DNA of 12,682 nt from Candidatus Hodarchaeota archaeon (GTDB lineage Archaea; Asgardarchaeota; Heimdallarchaeia; Hodarchaeales; Hodarchaeaceae), in the NCBI GenBank assembly GCA_016840305.1, contig JAEOSP010000585.1:1-12682 (forward strand). Reading direction: 5' to 3'. Position 1 is the first letter of the stretch. Each line of letters opens with the position of its first letter. A program made the translations under genes and the position numbers. Positions 1 through 7,109 of the stretch are shown in pieces. The notes beneath the pieces are model-generated. The model did not search any database and was not told the DNA's origin. It worked only from the letters and a program-made list of their open reading frames with translations.

Positions 1-1427
1 ATGTCGATATGCTCACAATACCCTTTAGACCTGAAGTTACATTAGAATGGCCGATAATTATTATCGGAATCATAATTGGTCTGATAACAGGGTTCATAGG
101 AGGATATTTCCCTGTAAAAGGTTCAATTCAAGCTCTCCCTGCTGAAAGTTTGCGATTTGATCCTTCTTTGCATATTACTTCTGGTAAAATTCCACTAATA
201 GAGAGAATGATGAATAAAATAAGAATAAAACCACGAGTGAGTGGTTTAAGACTTCCTTTACGGAATTTCTTTAGGAGTAAGAGGAGAACACTCTCTTCTG
301 TGTTTGCTATTATTGTTTCTGTCTCATTAATTTCAATGGCTTTTGGTATGATTGAATCAATGGATTCATCCTTGACTTTTTATTATGATGTATCAGAAGA
401 TTGGGATCTTCGTGTTGATTTTTCAGAAATTCCTACGAACGCCTCACAAATTGCTAATGCAATACAGAGTAACATTGAGGGTATAACAAATACCACTTTT
501 CATCTTATTTCAGGCGCTACAGTTACCTCTTCTCAATCATTAGAGGAAAAACAGGTACAATTGCTGGGTATAAAAGAATCTGATGGGTATTTAGGTCATG
601 TTTTTGACTTCAAGGCAGGAAATTGGACTTCTGAGGGGCTAGTACTTTCAGTACCGATTGCAAATAGCTTAAATGTAGGGCTTCATGATGAAGTTGAATT
701 GGAGTTACCAAAATTAACTGAATTAGTAAGTACTTCTCCGCTTCGAGCTCATTTCGAGCTTGTTAATGTTACATTTGAAGTAACTGGAATCATTGATGAA
801 TTTAATGGGTTAGTTGCTTATGTTGGATTGGAGAATTTAGTTGCAGAAAGTAATTTTCCAGGAGACCCAGCGAATTCGATTTTGATGACAGTGGATAACC
901 CTACTTCAGAACGCTTGGAAACAATTCGAGATGAAATATACTCGAGGTACGATTATAATGTAAAAAATATTGCTACACAAGAGGAACAGAGAGGTGAGTT
1001 GCTCGATTTAATGGATCTTCTATATTTCATAATCTATATTGTTGCAATTTTCGCTGTTGTACTCTCATGTGCAATAATATACAATACGATTTATATAAGC
1101 CTTCAGGAACAACAAAGGGAAATTGCTACCCTGTTGACAATAGGGACTGATAATCGAAAATTAATTAAAAATATAACAATAGAAAACACTGTAATAACTT
1201 TAATTGGGACTGTTCTTGGGCTCATTTTTGGCTGGATTTTACTCTGGTTCTTCATGAGCGTTATACTTAATATGGAATTCTTTCGAATTCAATTGTTCAT
1301 AAGCTTCAATACTATGGTTATCAGCTTTATTATGACTTATATTGGTGTTCTGATTGCACAATTCTTTCCATTACGTCGTGTATTGAATCTGAATTTAGCA
1401 GAAGCCACCAAGGAGCGTGTGGTTTAG
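1..1427 (+). CDS. FtsX/MacB-type ABC transporter permease, 5'-truncated by the window edge
   Basis: This is the C-terminal part of a membrane permease of the FtsX/MacB superfamily, which works with a LolD/MacB-type ATPase in export, lipoprotein release or mechanotransmission rather than uptake. The frame is open to the left edge (codons from base 3), and the first ATG, at base 9, lies inside the protein. Counting from that ATG, one hydrophobic segment (about 14-36) ends in a PVKGSIQALPAESLR stretch typical of the end of a first FtsX core. A second unit follows: a basic RSKRR stretch and membrane segment at about 93-113, a large extracytoplasmic domain at about 120-325, then three membrane segments at about 335-358, 390-418 and 428-455. 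The full protein was therefore probably a two-core permease. The stop codon overlaps the ribosome binding site of the ATPase gene, so the two form one operon. The substrate cannot be told from sequence. Confidence 0.9.
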   Translation, partial: VDMLTIPFRPEVTLEWPIIIIGIIIGLITGFIGGYFPVKGSIQALPAESLRFDPSLHITSGKIPLIERMMNKIRIKPRVSGLRLPLRNFFRSKRRTLSSVFAIIVSVSLISMAFGMIESMDSSLTFYYDVSEDWDLRVDFSEIPTNASQIANAIQSNIEGITNTTFHLISGATVTSSQSLEEKQVQLLGIKESDGYLGHVFDFKAGNWTSEGLVLSVPIANSLNVGLHDEVELELPKLTELVSTSPLRAHFELVNVTFEVTGIIDEFNGLVAYVGLENLVAESNFPGDPANSILMTVDNPTSERLETIRDEIYSRYDYNVKNIATQEEQRGELLDLMDLLYFIIYIVAIFAVVLSCAIIYNTIYISLQEQQREIATLLTIGTDNRKLIKNITIENTVITLIGTVLGLIFGWILLWFFMSVILNMEFFRIQLFISFNTMVISFIMTYIGVLIAQFFPLRRVLNLNLAEATKERVV

Positions 1428-1436
1428 GAGGAATTT

Positions 1437-2183
1437 ATGGTGTCATTTATTCAACTCACAGATATCTATAAAGAATACACTTTGGGGGAAACAAAAACTT
1501 CTGCATTAACGGGAGTAAATTTAGAAATCTCAAGAGGGGAATTGGTAATCGTTTATGGTCCCTCCGGAGCAGGAAAAACAACATTACTTAATCTAATTGG
1601 TGGTCTTGATATACCTACTTCTGGTAGTGTGACTGTCGCTGATATTCTAGTTTCTACTCTTTCTGCTAAATGGCTTACAGAATATCGAAAACAAAAAATT
1701 GGTGTTGTTTTTCAATTTTTCAATTTACTCTCGAGAATGTCAGCTGTTGAGAATGTTGAATACGCTTTAGATTTAGTTGGAGTAAAAAATTCTGAAGGAG
1801 TTCCAGTTTTTGATTCAAAAACAATAAAGAATAAAGCTATTGAATATTTAGAGAAAGTTGGTTTGAAAGAACGTATGTATCACTTTCCTAGTCAATTATC
1901 TGGAGGAGAACAACAAAGAGTATCGATTGCTCGTGCATTGGCTAAAGAACCTGAAATATTACTTGCTGATGAACCAACAGGTAATCTTGACTATGCTATT
2001 GGCCGGCAAATACTTGAAATAATGGAAGCTATGACTGGAAAAGCTCAAAATCGTACAGTTATAATCGTAACTCATAATCCAGCGATCTGTCCACTAGGTG
2101 ATCGGGTAGTACGAATCTCTGATGGAGACGTAGCGGAAAACTACACACAGGAGTTTTCTCCTGCAAAAGAGCTTTATTGGTGA
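1437..2183 (+). CDS. ABC transporter ATP-binding protein, LolD/MacB family
   Basis: This is the cytoplasmic ATPase that powers the FtsX-type permease immediately upstream. At 248 residues it has the usual size for a LolD/MacB/FtsE subunit. All nucleotide-binding motifs are intact: Walker A GPSGAGKT (41-48), Q-loop Gln93, signature LSGGEQQR (154-161), Walker B ILLADEP with catalytic Glu179, D-loop NLD (183-185) and switch His213. The VFQFFNLL stretch and LADEPTGNLD are characteristic of the MacB/LolD branch. Start choice is firm: AGGAGG at 1426-1431 lies 5 bases before the ATG and overlaps the upstream stop codon, which suggests translational coupling. The short insertion at about 117-128 (after VGVKN) is a family-level variation. 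The specific substrate is unknown. Confidence 0.95.
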   Translation: MVSFIQLTDIYKEYTLGETKTSALTGVNLEISRGELVIVYGPSGAGKTTLLNLIGGLDIPTSGSVTVADILVSTLSAKWLTEYRKQKIGVVFQFFNLLSRMSAVENVEYALDLVGVKNSEGVPVFDSKTIKNKAIEYLEKVGLKERMYHFPSQLSGGEQQRVSIARALAKEPEILLADEPTGNLDYAIGRQILEIMEAMTGKAQNRTVIIVTHNPAICPLGDRVVRISDGDVAENYTQEFSPAKELYW

Positions 2184-2221
2184 GGGTTCGGCATCTGTAA
2201 TGAGAAGAATGTGTTTTATAG

Positions 2222-2668
2222 ATGACTAATGAAGAGTATAATTTTGGACGATGTGGGGTATTTTGTGAGATGTGTCCTACAGGAAATGGCCAAATTAAAA
2301 CTCATGCTGACGAATTACTACGTTTAATAAAGAATGATTATTCTTGGGCCGAAGATAATGTGAAATTTAGCTTTCACGACGTCAGGGAAGGATTAAAATG
2401 GATTAGTGCTCAATCCTGTCCTGGTTGTACGAATATTACGGAACCATGGTGTGATGTTTTAAAGTGTGAGAAAATTACTGAAATTAAAAGTTGTTTACTA
2501 TGTAATGATATAACTACTTGTTCACGAACGTCATATCATAGAGATAGATATTCTTTTGTCCTTGAACACCACAAAAGAGTTGAAGAAATTGGATTACAAG
2601 AACACTTCAAAGAAGAACGAAGAAAATCGAAAAAAGGCATTACACTTATTGACCTAAGAAAATGGTAA
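2222..2668 (+). CDS. DUF3795-type cysteine-rich protein
   Basis: This is a 148-residue soluble protein with ten cysteines in the DUF3795 pattern: C11-x3-C15-x2-C18 in the opening CGVFCEMCP, then CPGC (66-69), C77, C82, CLLC (91-94) and C100. Such clusters usually bind zinc or an iron-sulfur cluster, but the function of the family is not established, and I infer metal binding only from the spacing. The C-terminal third is charged and probably helical, with several Lys/Arg and no membrane segment. An in-frame TAG directly precedes the ATG, so the start cannot be further upstream. There is no clear ribosome binding site; AATGAGAAG is a weak candidate 13 or more bases away. It lies 38 bases after the ATPase gene on the same strand and may be read through from that operon. 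Confidence 0.85.
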   Translation: MTNEEYNFGRCGVFCEMCPTGNGQIKTHADELLRLIKNDYSWAEDNVKFSFHDVREGLKWISAQSCPGCTNITEPWCDVLKCEKITEIKSCLLCNDITTCSRTSYHRDRYSFVLEHHKRVEEIGLQEHFKEERRKSKKGITLIDLRKW

Positions 2669-2680
2669 TTCGTGGATAGT

Positions 2681-2736
2681 AATCAATTGATTTGATTCAA
2701 TTCATAAAATCGTATCAAAAGGAATTAATTTCCTTT
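2681..2736. promoter_or_regulatory. Two palindromes between the DUF3795 gene and the thioredoxin gene
   Basis: The 95-base gap holds a perfect 12-bp palindrome, AATCAATTGATT, at 2681-2692, directly followed by TTGATTCAA (2692-2700). A 7-bp inverted repeat, AAAGGAA / TTCCTTT, occupies 2718-2724 and 2730-2736 with a 5-base spacer. A weak TATA-like CATAAAAT (2703-2710) lies between them. The second repeat would then fall around the transcription start of the thioredoxin gene, a usual operator position. AT-rich palindromes arise easily by chance, so this is a candidate only. Confidence 0.35.
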
Positions 2737-2763
2737 AAGCATTTCTTATCCAAAGGTTAAATA

Positions 2764-3450
2764 GTGTTAAAAATGCCTAGAATGCCACAAAAGTTTCCTC
2801 CGAAAGATTCTGATAAAAATGCAGTGCAATCAGATGTTGAGAAATATGATGATGTGCTGGATTCACTAAATGCTCTTCAAATTAAACATAAAAATACTCA
2901 GATGAGATCAGAATCCTCCATAAAGCCAAGCACCTTAATAATGGTAATTATCATTGTAGGGAGCCTTTCAGTAATGCTTCTTTCTTTTGGAAATTTGCAG
3001 AGTAATCAAAATTCTCAAACTGGTCCAATAGATACTGGTACCTCGTTAGCTGCAGGACTTGATTTTAAAATCCAACTTCTTGATGCATCTGAAGTTATGC
3101 TTTCTGATTATTCTGGACAACCTATTATCCTAGATTTGTTCGCAACATGGTGTGACCCATGTGTAACGCAGATTGGTCATTTACAAACCATACATAACCA
3201 GTATCCTAATGTTCGGATTCTTTCTGTCTCAGTAGACCTCACTGATTCCCGAACCATGCTAACTAATTTTAAAGCTGATCATAACATGGATTGGGTTGTA
3301 GGACGAGACATTACAAGGCAAGGAGGCTCAATATATCAAGCCAATTCTATTCCAACAATGGCGTTTTTTGATGCAAATGCGAAATTAACACATTGGGAGC
3401 AAGGTGTAACAACCAACACAACACTAATCAGTTGGATAAATGGGAATTAA
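2764..3450 (+). CDS. Membrane-anchored TlpA/ResA-like thioredoxin-fold protein
   Basis: This is a 228-residue thiol-disulfide oxidoreductase predicted to act outside the membrane. It has a charged N-terminal region of about 55 residues, one membrane segment at about 57-75, a short linker and a thioredoxin domain at about 98-226. The domain carries the active-site motif WCDPC (Cys130, Cys133) after FATW, and a cis-proline at SIPTM (Pro197). The TlpA/ResA/DsbE branch normally reduces or oxidises extracytoplasmic cysteines and receives electrons from CcdA or DsbD, and a CcdA-like gene follows directly. The GTG start has AAAGGT (2752-2757) 6 bases upstream; ATG codons at 2773 and 2782 are alternatives with poorer spacing. 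The long cytoplasmic-side N-terminus before the anchor is unusual, since most relatives start with the anchor or a signal peptide. Which protein it acts on is unknown. Confidence 0.88.
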   Translation: MLKMPRMPQKFPPKDSDKNAVQSDVEKYDDVLDSLNALQIKHKNTQMRSESSIKPSTLIMVIIIVGSLSVMLLSFGNLQSNQNSQTGPIDTGTSLAAGLDFKIQLLDASEVMLSDYSGQPIILDLFATWCDPCVTQIGHLQTIHNQYPNVRILSVSVDLTDSRTMLTNFKADHNMDWVVGRDITRQGGSIYQANSIPTMAFFDANAKLTHWEQGVTTNTTLISWINGN

Positions 3451-3475
3451 TTCTCGTTCAGACGAGGAATTATTT

Positions 3476-4246
3476 ATGATCATGCAATCTTTAGACCTTT
3501 CTGACTTTTTTGGCTTACCGTTTTTCTTACTAGCTGGATTATATGTTGCTTTATCGCCCTGTTTATTTCCTATCATGCCTATGACAATATTTAGAATTAT
3601 GAATACCGATATGAAGGATTCGGAAGGTAATAGGATTACTCCCTCTAGAAAAATGGTCCTACGATGGGTAAGTTTGTTGGTATTAGGAATTTTAGTTACG
3701 TTTGCGACAATTGCTTTTGTGGGGATATATATTTGGAGTGGATTGGGTATTGAGTTAATCTCTCTATATCGACCGCTTTCACTTCTAATGGGGTTAATAT
3801 TAGTTACAATGGGAATATTCATCATCTTCCCACAGCTTTCAGAAAAAACATTCGCAAAAATTCCAATACCTCAAAGTGTTTCAAACGTAATGGTTCGAGA
3901 GGAGTATAAGCAACTTGATCTATTTATTATGGGATTAGCCTACTCTGTAATTGCTTTTCCCTGTGCCTCTCCTGTTTTCATATCCATGTTTGGAGTTTTA
4001 GTTTCAGTGGGAAACTTATTATATATGGTAGTTGGAATGGGAGTTTTTGGGGTTGGATTGTTTATTCCTTATCTCATATTAGTATTTGTAACAGCAGAAA
4101 CGAGAACAAGAATAGCTAGTAGACTTACGGAGAATTTTCGAAAAATTGAGATTATTATGGGGGTACTAATTATATTATTCGGATTTATATTCTTACTAGT
4201 AGGACTGTCGATTTTGATTAGTTTTCCTACATTTCTACCGTTCTGA
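3476..4246 (+). CDS. CcdA-like thiol-disulfide transmembrane electron carrier
   Basis: This is a polytopic membrane protein of the CcdA/DsbD-core type, which passes reducing equivalents from cytoplasmic thioredoxin to extracytoplasmic thioredoxin-like proteins. About six membrane segments are visible. The two signature cysteines are present: SPCLFPIMP (Cys29, TGT at 3560) in the first segment and AFPCASPVF (Cys163, TGT at 3962) in the fourth. Each is next to proline as in CcdA, and they form the redox pair. I chose the ATG at 3476 because GAGG at 3464-3467 lies 8 bases before it. An in-frame ATG at 3440 would overlap the thioredoxin gene by 11 bases but has no ribosome binding site. The gene directly follows its likely partner and is in the same operon. 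Its last 12 bases overlap the end of the convergent minus-strand gene. CcdA usually serves cytochrome c maturation or disulfide isomerisation; no cytochrome genes are visible here. Confidence 0.88.
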   Translation: MIMQSLDLSDFFGLPFFLLAGLYVALSPCLFPIMPMTIFRIMNTDMKDSEGNRITPSRKMVLRWVSLLVLGILVTFATIAFVGIYIWSGLGIELISLYRPLSLLMGLILVTMGIFIIFPQLSEKTFAKIPIPQSVSNVMVREEYKQLDLFIMGLAYSVIAFPCASPVFISMFGVLVSVGNLLYMVVGMGVFGVGLFIPYLILVFVTAETRTRIASRLTENFRKIEIIMGVLIILFGFIFLLVGLSILISFPTFLPF

Positions 4247-5401
4247 TTCTTGGGAAAAATCCATTTTAAGCAAAAGAAGAGGACGAGGGAGTTCTTCATA
4301 GTTCTTTTCAATGAAATCATCAAAATCTAAAATTGTAACTGGTTTTTCAAATCTCATAACAAGATCTAAGAACTTCTCGATCCCTCTTAGCTCTGTACCA
4401 GCAAGACCAATCTCACGAGTTACAATTTCATTAGTAATAGCTAATAATAATGCCTCAAATCTGGTTGAAAGTTGTAATTTCTGACCAAATTCTTTGTAAA
4501 CCTTACGCATATTCGTCCAATTGCTAATACGTTCGTTTAATTCGTTCTCTTTTTCTCTAGCCCATTTGCGTAATTCAGTGGAATTCCATTCTTGTTGTTT
4601 AATAAGCTCAGAAAACGCTGGTAAAGGGGAAATACTCACTAAAATTACATAGGGGGTGTGATATAGATAGCGGAATACTTGAAAGACAACCTTTGAATTA
4701 AACTTTAAGCCTCTATATTCTTTAAGTTCGATCCACCAGTCATGATTTTTCCATCGACCAACAAGATCTGGTGCAAGAACTACACCATAATGATCTTCTG
4801 TCTCTTCATCATCAATATCAGTGGCTTCAAGAAGGTTTATAAACCCCAAATTTGAAAGAAATAGTCTTAAACCATTAATGCTCTCAGGAGAGTGATCACT
4901 TTCAGGAATTTCAATGATATCTTCTGCATATTTCCGATTTCGTGCGTATTCTATGTATCTATTCAATGTTGGTAATAATTCTGTAAATTCTGATTCTATT
5001 TCCTGATTTAGAGTTGTTTGGAGTTCCTCTAAATCATCAATTCGAGGTCTTAATTGTCTGGAAACAGCTTCATTTCGATAAAAAATAGACGAATATCTAC
5101 CTTTCTTACGATCCGTTCTTGTTGGCATACCAAAGCAAGCACGAAGTGAATTTGGTGTATGATACAAGAAGGGGTACTGACGAACAAACGTTACTCCAGC
5201 GGCTAGTGCTACTTCACGAAAGATCGTTCGATCATTAGCTCGCCAGTTAAGAGTTTCAATGGGTGAAAATTCATCAAGTCGTTGAATTAATCCCTCTAGT
5301 CGATTTTTATGAAAACCTCTTACTCCCTTCAATTCAGTAGGATGATTCCGTAGATAGTTACGAATTCGATTTAGTATACTATTTCGAGTCTGTGGAGGCA
5401 T
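4235..5401 (-). CDS. Unrecognised protein with PD-(D/E)XK nuclease-like core
   Basis: I do not recognise this 388-residue soluble protein as a named family. Its N-terminal half is basic and helical, with many Arg and Asn in 1-60 and RTDRKKGR at 95-102, and could contact nucleic acid. Residues 205-256 resemble a PD-(D/E)XK catalytic core: PDL with Asp212, a strand ending in WWIELKEY with Glu225 and Lys227, then a helix containing QVFRYLY. Gln241-x3-Tyr245 recalls the QxxxY motif of RecB/Cas4-type nucleases. The spacing from Asp to E-x-K (12 residues between Asp and Glu) and the strand-like VILVS after the helix fit the fold. The C-terminal part (260-388) is charged and helical. The gene stands alone on the minus strand, with its 3' end overlapping the CcdA gene. 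It could be a DNA-repair, restriction-like or defence nuclease; the assignment rests on motif reading only. Confidence 0.8.
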   Translation of the reverse strand: MPPQTRNSILNRIRNYLRNHPTELKGVRGFHKNRLEGLIQRLDEFSPIETLNWRANDRTIFREVALAAGVTFVRQYPFLYHTPNSLRACFGMPTRTDRKKGRYSSIFYRNEAVSRQLRPRIDDLEELQTTLNQEIESEFTELLPTLNRYIEYARNRKYAEDIIEIPESDHSPESINGLRLFLSNLGFINLLEATDIDDEETEDHYGVVLAPDLVGRWKNHDWWIELKEYRGLKFNSKVVFQVFRYLYHTPYVILVSISPLPAFSELIKQQEWNSTELRKWAREKENELNERISNWTNMRKVYKEFGQKLQLSTRFEALLLAITNEIVTREIGLAGTELRGIEKFLDLVMRFEKPVTILDFDDFIEKNYEELPRPLLLLKMDFSQESER

Positions 5402-5482
5402 AAGAAATAACTCAATTTAAGCCTGAATTATGTTGATCTTATTTTCTTATTGATAACTGACTTCTTTGCACTTATCACAACA

Positions 5483-5490
5483 TTATAAAT
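5483..5490 (+). promoter_or_regulatory. Archaeal TATA box of the anchored secreted-protein gene
   Basis: TTATAAAT lies 46 bases before the next plus-strand ATG, which would place the transcription start near 5510-5515 and give a leader of about 25 bases. That leader contains a good ribosome binding site, GGTGGAG (5524-5530), 5 bases before the ATG. The combination of TATA box, short leader and strong site makes this one of the clearest promoters in the window. Confidence 0.6.
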
Positions 5491-5535
5491 CGTCTGGTAT
5501 TACGAAGTATTATAGTTTTTCAAGGTGGAGTTATT

Positions 5536-6102
5536 ATGAAGATCGTTCAAAGATGCATTTTAGCTCTAGTATTCATATTTTTACTTTTAAATGTAGTACA
5601 AGTGGATTCTGTACTCCCTACTCAATTTAATGTAACAACTTCCGTAGTAAATGAATCATTGAACCGTGTTTGGGATGATATATCACCTGCCTTCTACTAT
5701 TGGCTAGCAACGACTCCTCTACTCGAAATTTCTGAAGTAGTTATTACTGGACAAAATTCAGTAGGGTCAACGTTGACCATAGAAGCAAAAGTAAAAAACA
5801 AAAGTCCACGTGTAACAACAATAGAAGAAGTGAAGGTAGTTTTTGATGATTTTACTCCAGTAACATCTGAAGGATCGCCTATTACTATTTCTAAGATAAA
5901 AGAGAATTATAAATCAGAAGTTCAAATTGAACAAGGAAATAACATCACATTACTCGTTGGGAACGATTTTGTTGGATACTACCCCTTGGTCATTGATACA
6001 GATCTGATTAATAAATCTCGGGGTACTCCTGTCGATATATTAGGAATTCTTACAGGAATTCTAGTTATAATCGTAATAAGAAGAAAAATCCAAGAAATGT
6101 AA
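5536..6102 (+). CDS. Secreted protein with C-terminal membrane anchor, function unknown
   Basis: This 188-residue protein has a signal peptide (1 to about 25: short basic start, hydrophobic core LALVFIFLLLNVV, then VDS). An extracytoplasmic domain follows at about 30-160, then a C-terminal membrane segment (about 166-181) with a basic RRK stop at 182-184. The ectodomain is rich in alternating beta-type sequence (about 68-150: LEISEVVITG, STLTIEAKVKNKS, EVKVVFDDF), suggesting one immunoglobulin-like or CARDB/NEW3-like beta sandwich. It has five N-x-S/T sequons (NVT, NES, NKS, NIT, NKS), consistent with archaeal surface N-glycosylation. It is a single gene with its own promoter, divergent from the nuclease-like gene and ending at a hairpin terminator. 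I cannot assign a function; a sensor, adhesin or S-layer accessory protein are all possible. Confidence 0.8.
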   Translation: MKIVQRCILALVFIFLLLNVVQVDSVLPTQFNVTTSVVNESLNRVWDDISPAFYYWLATTPLLEISEVVITGQNSVGSTLTIEAKVKNKSPRVTTIEEVKVVFDDFTPVTSEGSPITISKIKENYKSEVQIEQGNNITLLVGNDFVGYYPLVIDTDLINKSRGTPVDILGILTGILVIIVIRRKIQEM

Positions 6103-6118
6103 ATATTTCGAGATAGAT

Positions 6119-6144
6119 GGGAACCTTCCTGTTCCCTAATTTTT
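6119..6144. terminator. Hairpin terminator between convergent genes
   Basis: GGGAAC (6119-6124) and GTTCCC (6131-6136) form a perfect 6-bp stem with a 6-base CTTCCT loop, followed on the plus strand by TAATTTTT. It lies 17 bases after the secreted-protein stop codon. The right arm runs into the minus-strand stop codon at 6136-6138, so the hairpin may stop transcription from both sides. Confidence 0.55.
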
Positions 6145-7014
6145 GAGACGAGCAAGCCAAATTAATGAAGGAATACTTTTTGGTTTTGTCGTATTCGGAC
6201 ATTTATACATACCTAGAACTTTCTCTTGGAATAGTGCAGGGGGGATATTGTCATCAAACCTAAGGGTTGAAATTTCATAGAAAAGAACTTTACGATGACC
6301 TAACTCTTCCAAACCGTGGTTAATGACATTTAAATCTTCTAAATCACTAACGACAAGGGCTTCGGGTTCATTTAGAGAATGCAGGATACTCTCGATTTCA
6401 AAATTTGGGACCATGTTAGCCAGCATTTCATTGAGTAGCTCCCCGACCATTTTGTCTTCTTTCTTGGCTTTTGCAACAAATTCATGATAATCTGGTTTTG
6501 AAACATTTCGAATTGTAATCTCTCTAAATTTCGTATCTTTCGTCGATATATATTTTCTTTTTTTTCTAACGAGTCCTAGCTCAATGAGGTTAGGTATATT
6601 TTTACCCATATTGACATTGACACATCTACCAATAAATATCACATGATTCAAGAGGGTTTCACTATCAACATCACTTGAAAAGTTAAGGTTTTTAATTCCA
6701 ATGAAAGCATAAACAGTATTTGGACCTAAGGAAATTAAATCTTCTTTAGATACAGTTAATTCTTTTTGGTTTTCAACAATTTCAAGTTTTAGATGAGAAT
6801 ATTTTGGTGGATGCATTCTAAATCGATGACGGCGAATAAATCGTTTTGATCGATCTCCCCTTGTTGCATATTGGATTATATGGGTTAATAGATCGCCCAT
6901 CGAAAAACCTTTGGATGGTGCGTGATCAATAACTTGATCATATAATTTGGAATCAACACCTCGAATTGTAACCCGTTTTAAAATCTGATCATCAGCTTCA
7001 TTATCAGAAGACAT
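6136..7014 (-). CDS. Double ribbon-helix-helix-like protein, putative DNA-binding regulator
   Basis: This 292-residue soluble protein is built from two tandem copies of one module. Residues 12-50 and 163-201 align without gaps (9 of 39 identical), each with a beta strand (VTIRGV, ITIRNV), helix A with a conserved Tyr, and helix B with a conserved Gly-x-Leu-Leu. This is the pattern of a CopG/MetJ/Arc-type ribbon-helix-helix domain. The second half of each module also repeats: 104-146 and 245-287 share F, I, L, F, V, C, N, K, IP, LI and L at matching positions (offset 141). Ribbon-helix-helix proteins bind DNA as dimers, so one chain could form a built-in dimer. A basic stretch (RSKRFIRRHRFR, 55-66) follows the first copy only. 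The gene is divergent from the ABC exporter and has three TTTGTAC repeats at its own promoter, suggesting autoregulation. The fold call comes from motif reading; a nucleic-acid-binding but non-regulatory role is also possible. Confidence 0.82.
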   Translation of the reverse strand: MSSDNEADDQILKRVTIRGVDSKLYDQVIDHAPSKGFSMGDLLTHIIQYATRGDRSKRFIRRHRFRMHPPKYSHLKLEIVENQKELTVSKEDLISLGPNTVYAFIGIKNLNFSSDVDSETLLNHVIFIGRCVNVNMGKNIPNLIELGLVRKKRKYISTKDTKFREITIRNVSKPDYHEFVAKAKKEDKMVGELLNEMLANMVPNFEIESILHSLNEPEALVVSDLEDLNVINHGLEELGHRKVLFYEISTLRFDDNIPPALFQEKVLGMYKCPNTTKPKSIPSLIWLARLKN

Positions 7015-7015
7015 A

Positions 7016-7053
7016 TTTGTACACTTTGTACCTTTTAGTTCAACAATTTGTAC
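7016..7053. repeat. Three TTTGTAC direct repeats at the ribbon-helix-helix gene promoter
   Basis: Identical TTTGTAC heptamers lie at 7016-7022, 7025-7031 and 7047-7053 (starts 9 and 22 bases apart); on the gene's own strand they read GTACAAA. The first pair also forms a GTAC / GTAC inverted repeat with a 5-base spacer. They fill the space between the TATA box (7057-7064) and the start codon at 7014, a typical repressor position. Ribbon-helix-helix proteins often bind tandem short direct repeats, so these are candidate autoregulatory operators. Confidence 0.5.
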
Positions 7054-7056
7054 TAT

Positions 7057-7064
7057 GCTTATAA
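7057..7064 (-). promoter_or_regulatory. TATA box of the ribbon-helix-helix gene
   Basis: On the minus strand this reads TTATAAGC, 43 bases before the ATG. Transcription would start near 7034-7036, leaving a leader of about 20 bases. AAAAGGT (7030-7036) is the only ribosome-binding-like sequence; it lies 15 bases from the ATG, which is too far to be convincing. Confidence 0.5.
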
Positions 7065-7078
7065 CTGTATCGATGAAA

Positions 7079-7098
7079 AATTGAAGAAATATTCAATT
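7079..7098. repeat. 7-bp inverted repeat in the divergent promoter region
   Basis: AATTGAA (7079-7085) and TTCAATT (7092-7098) form a perfect inverted repeat with a 6-base spacer, midway between the two divergent promoters. Its one-turn geometry (13 bases between arm starts) is that of a site for a dimeric helix-turn-helix protein, but it is AT-rich and could be chance. Confidence 0.3.
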
Positions 7099-7109
7099 GA
7101 GAACAGTTT

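Noticed and set aside
3440..3475. An earlier ATG at 3440 for the CcdA-like gene, overlapping the thioredoxin gene by 11 bases.
   Set aside because: It has no ribosome binding site and adds a polar 12-residue leader; the ATG at 3476 has GAGG at good spacing. It cannot be fully excluded.
3424..3825. A 133-residue minus-strand open frame opposite the CcdA-like gene.
   Set aside because: It is antisense to a gene with clear CcdA motifs, and its Ile/Asn/Ser-rich product has no recognisable feature. It is a shadow frame.
4069..4323. An 84-residue minus-strand open frame spanning the CcdA end and the nuclease-like gene's 3' end.
   Set aside because: It overlaps two better-supported genes and has no start signal or domain.
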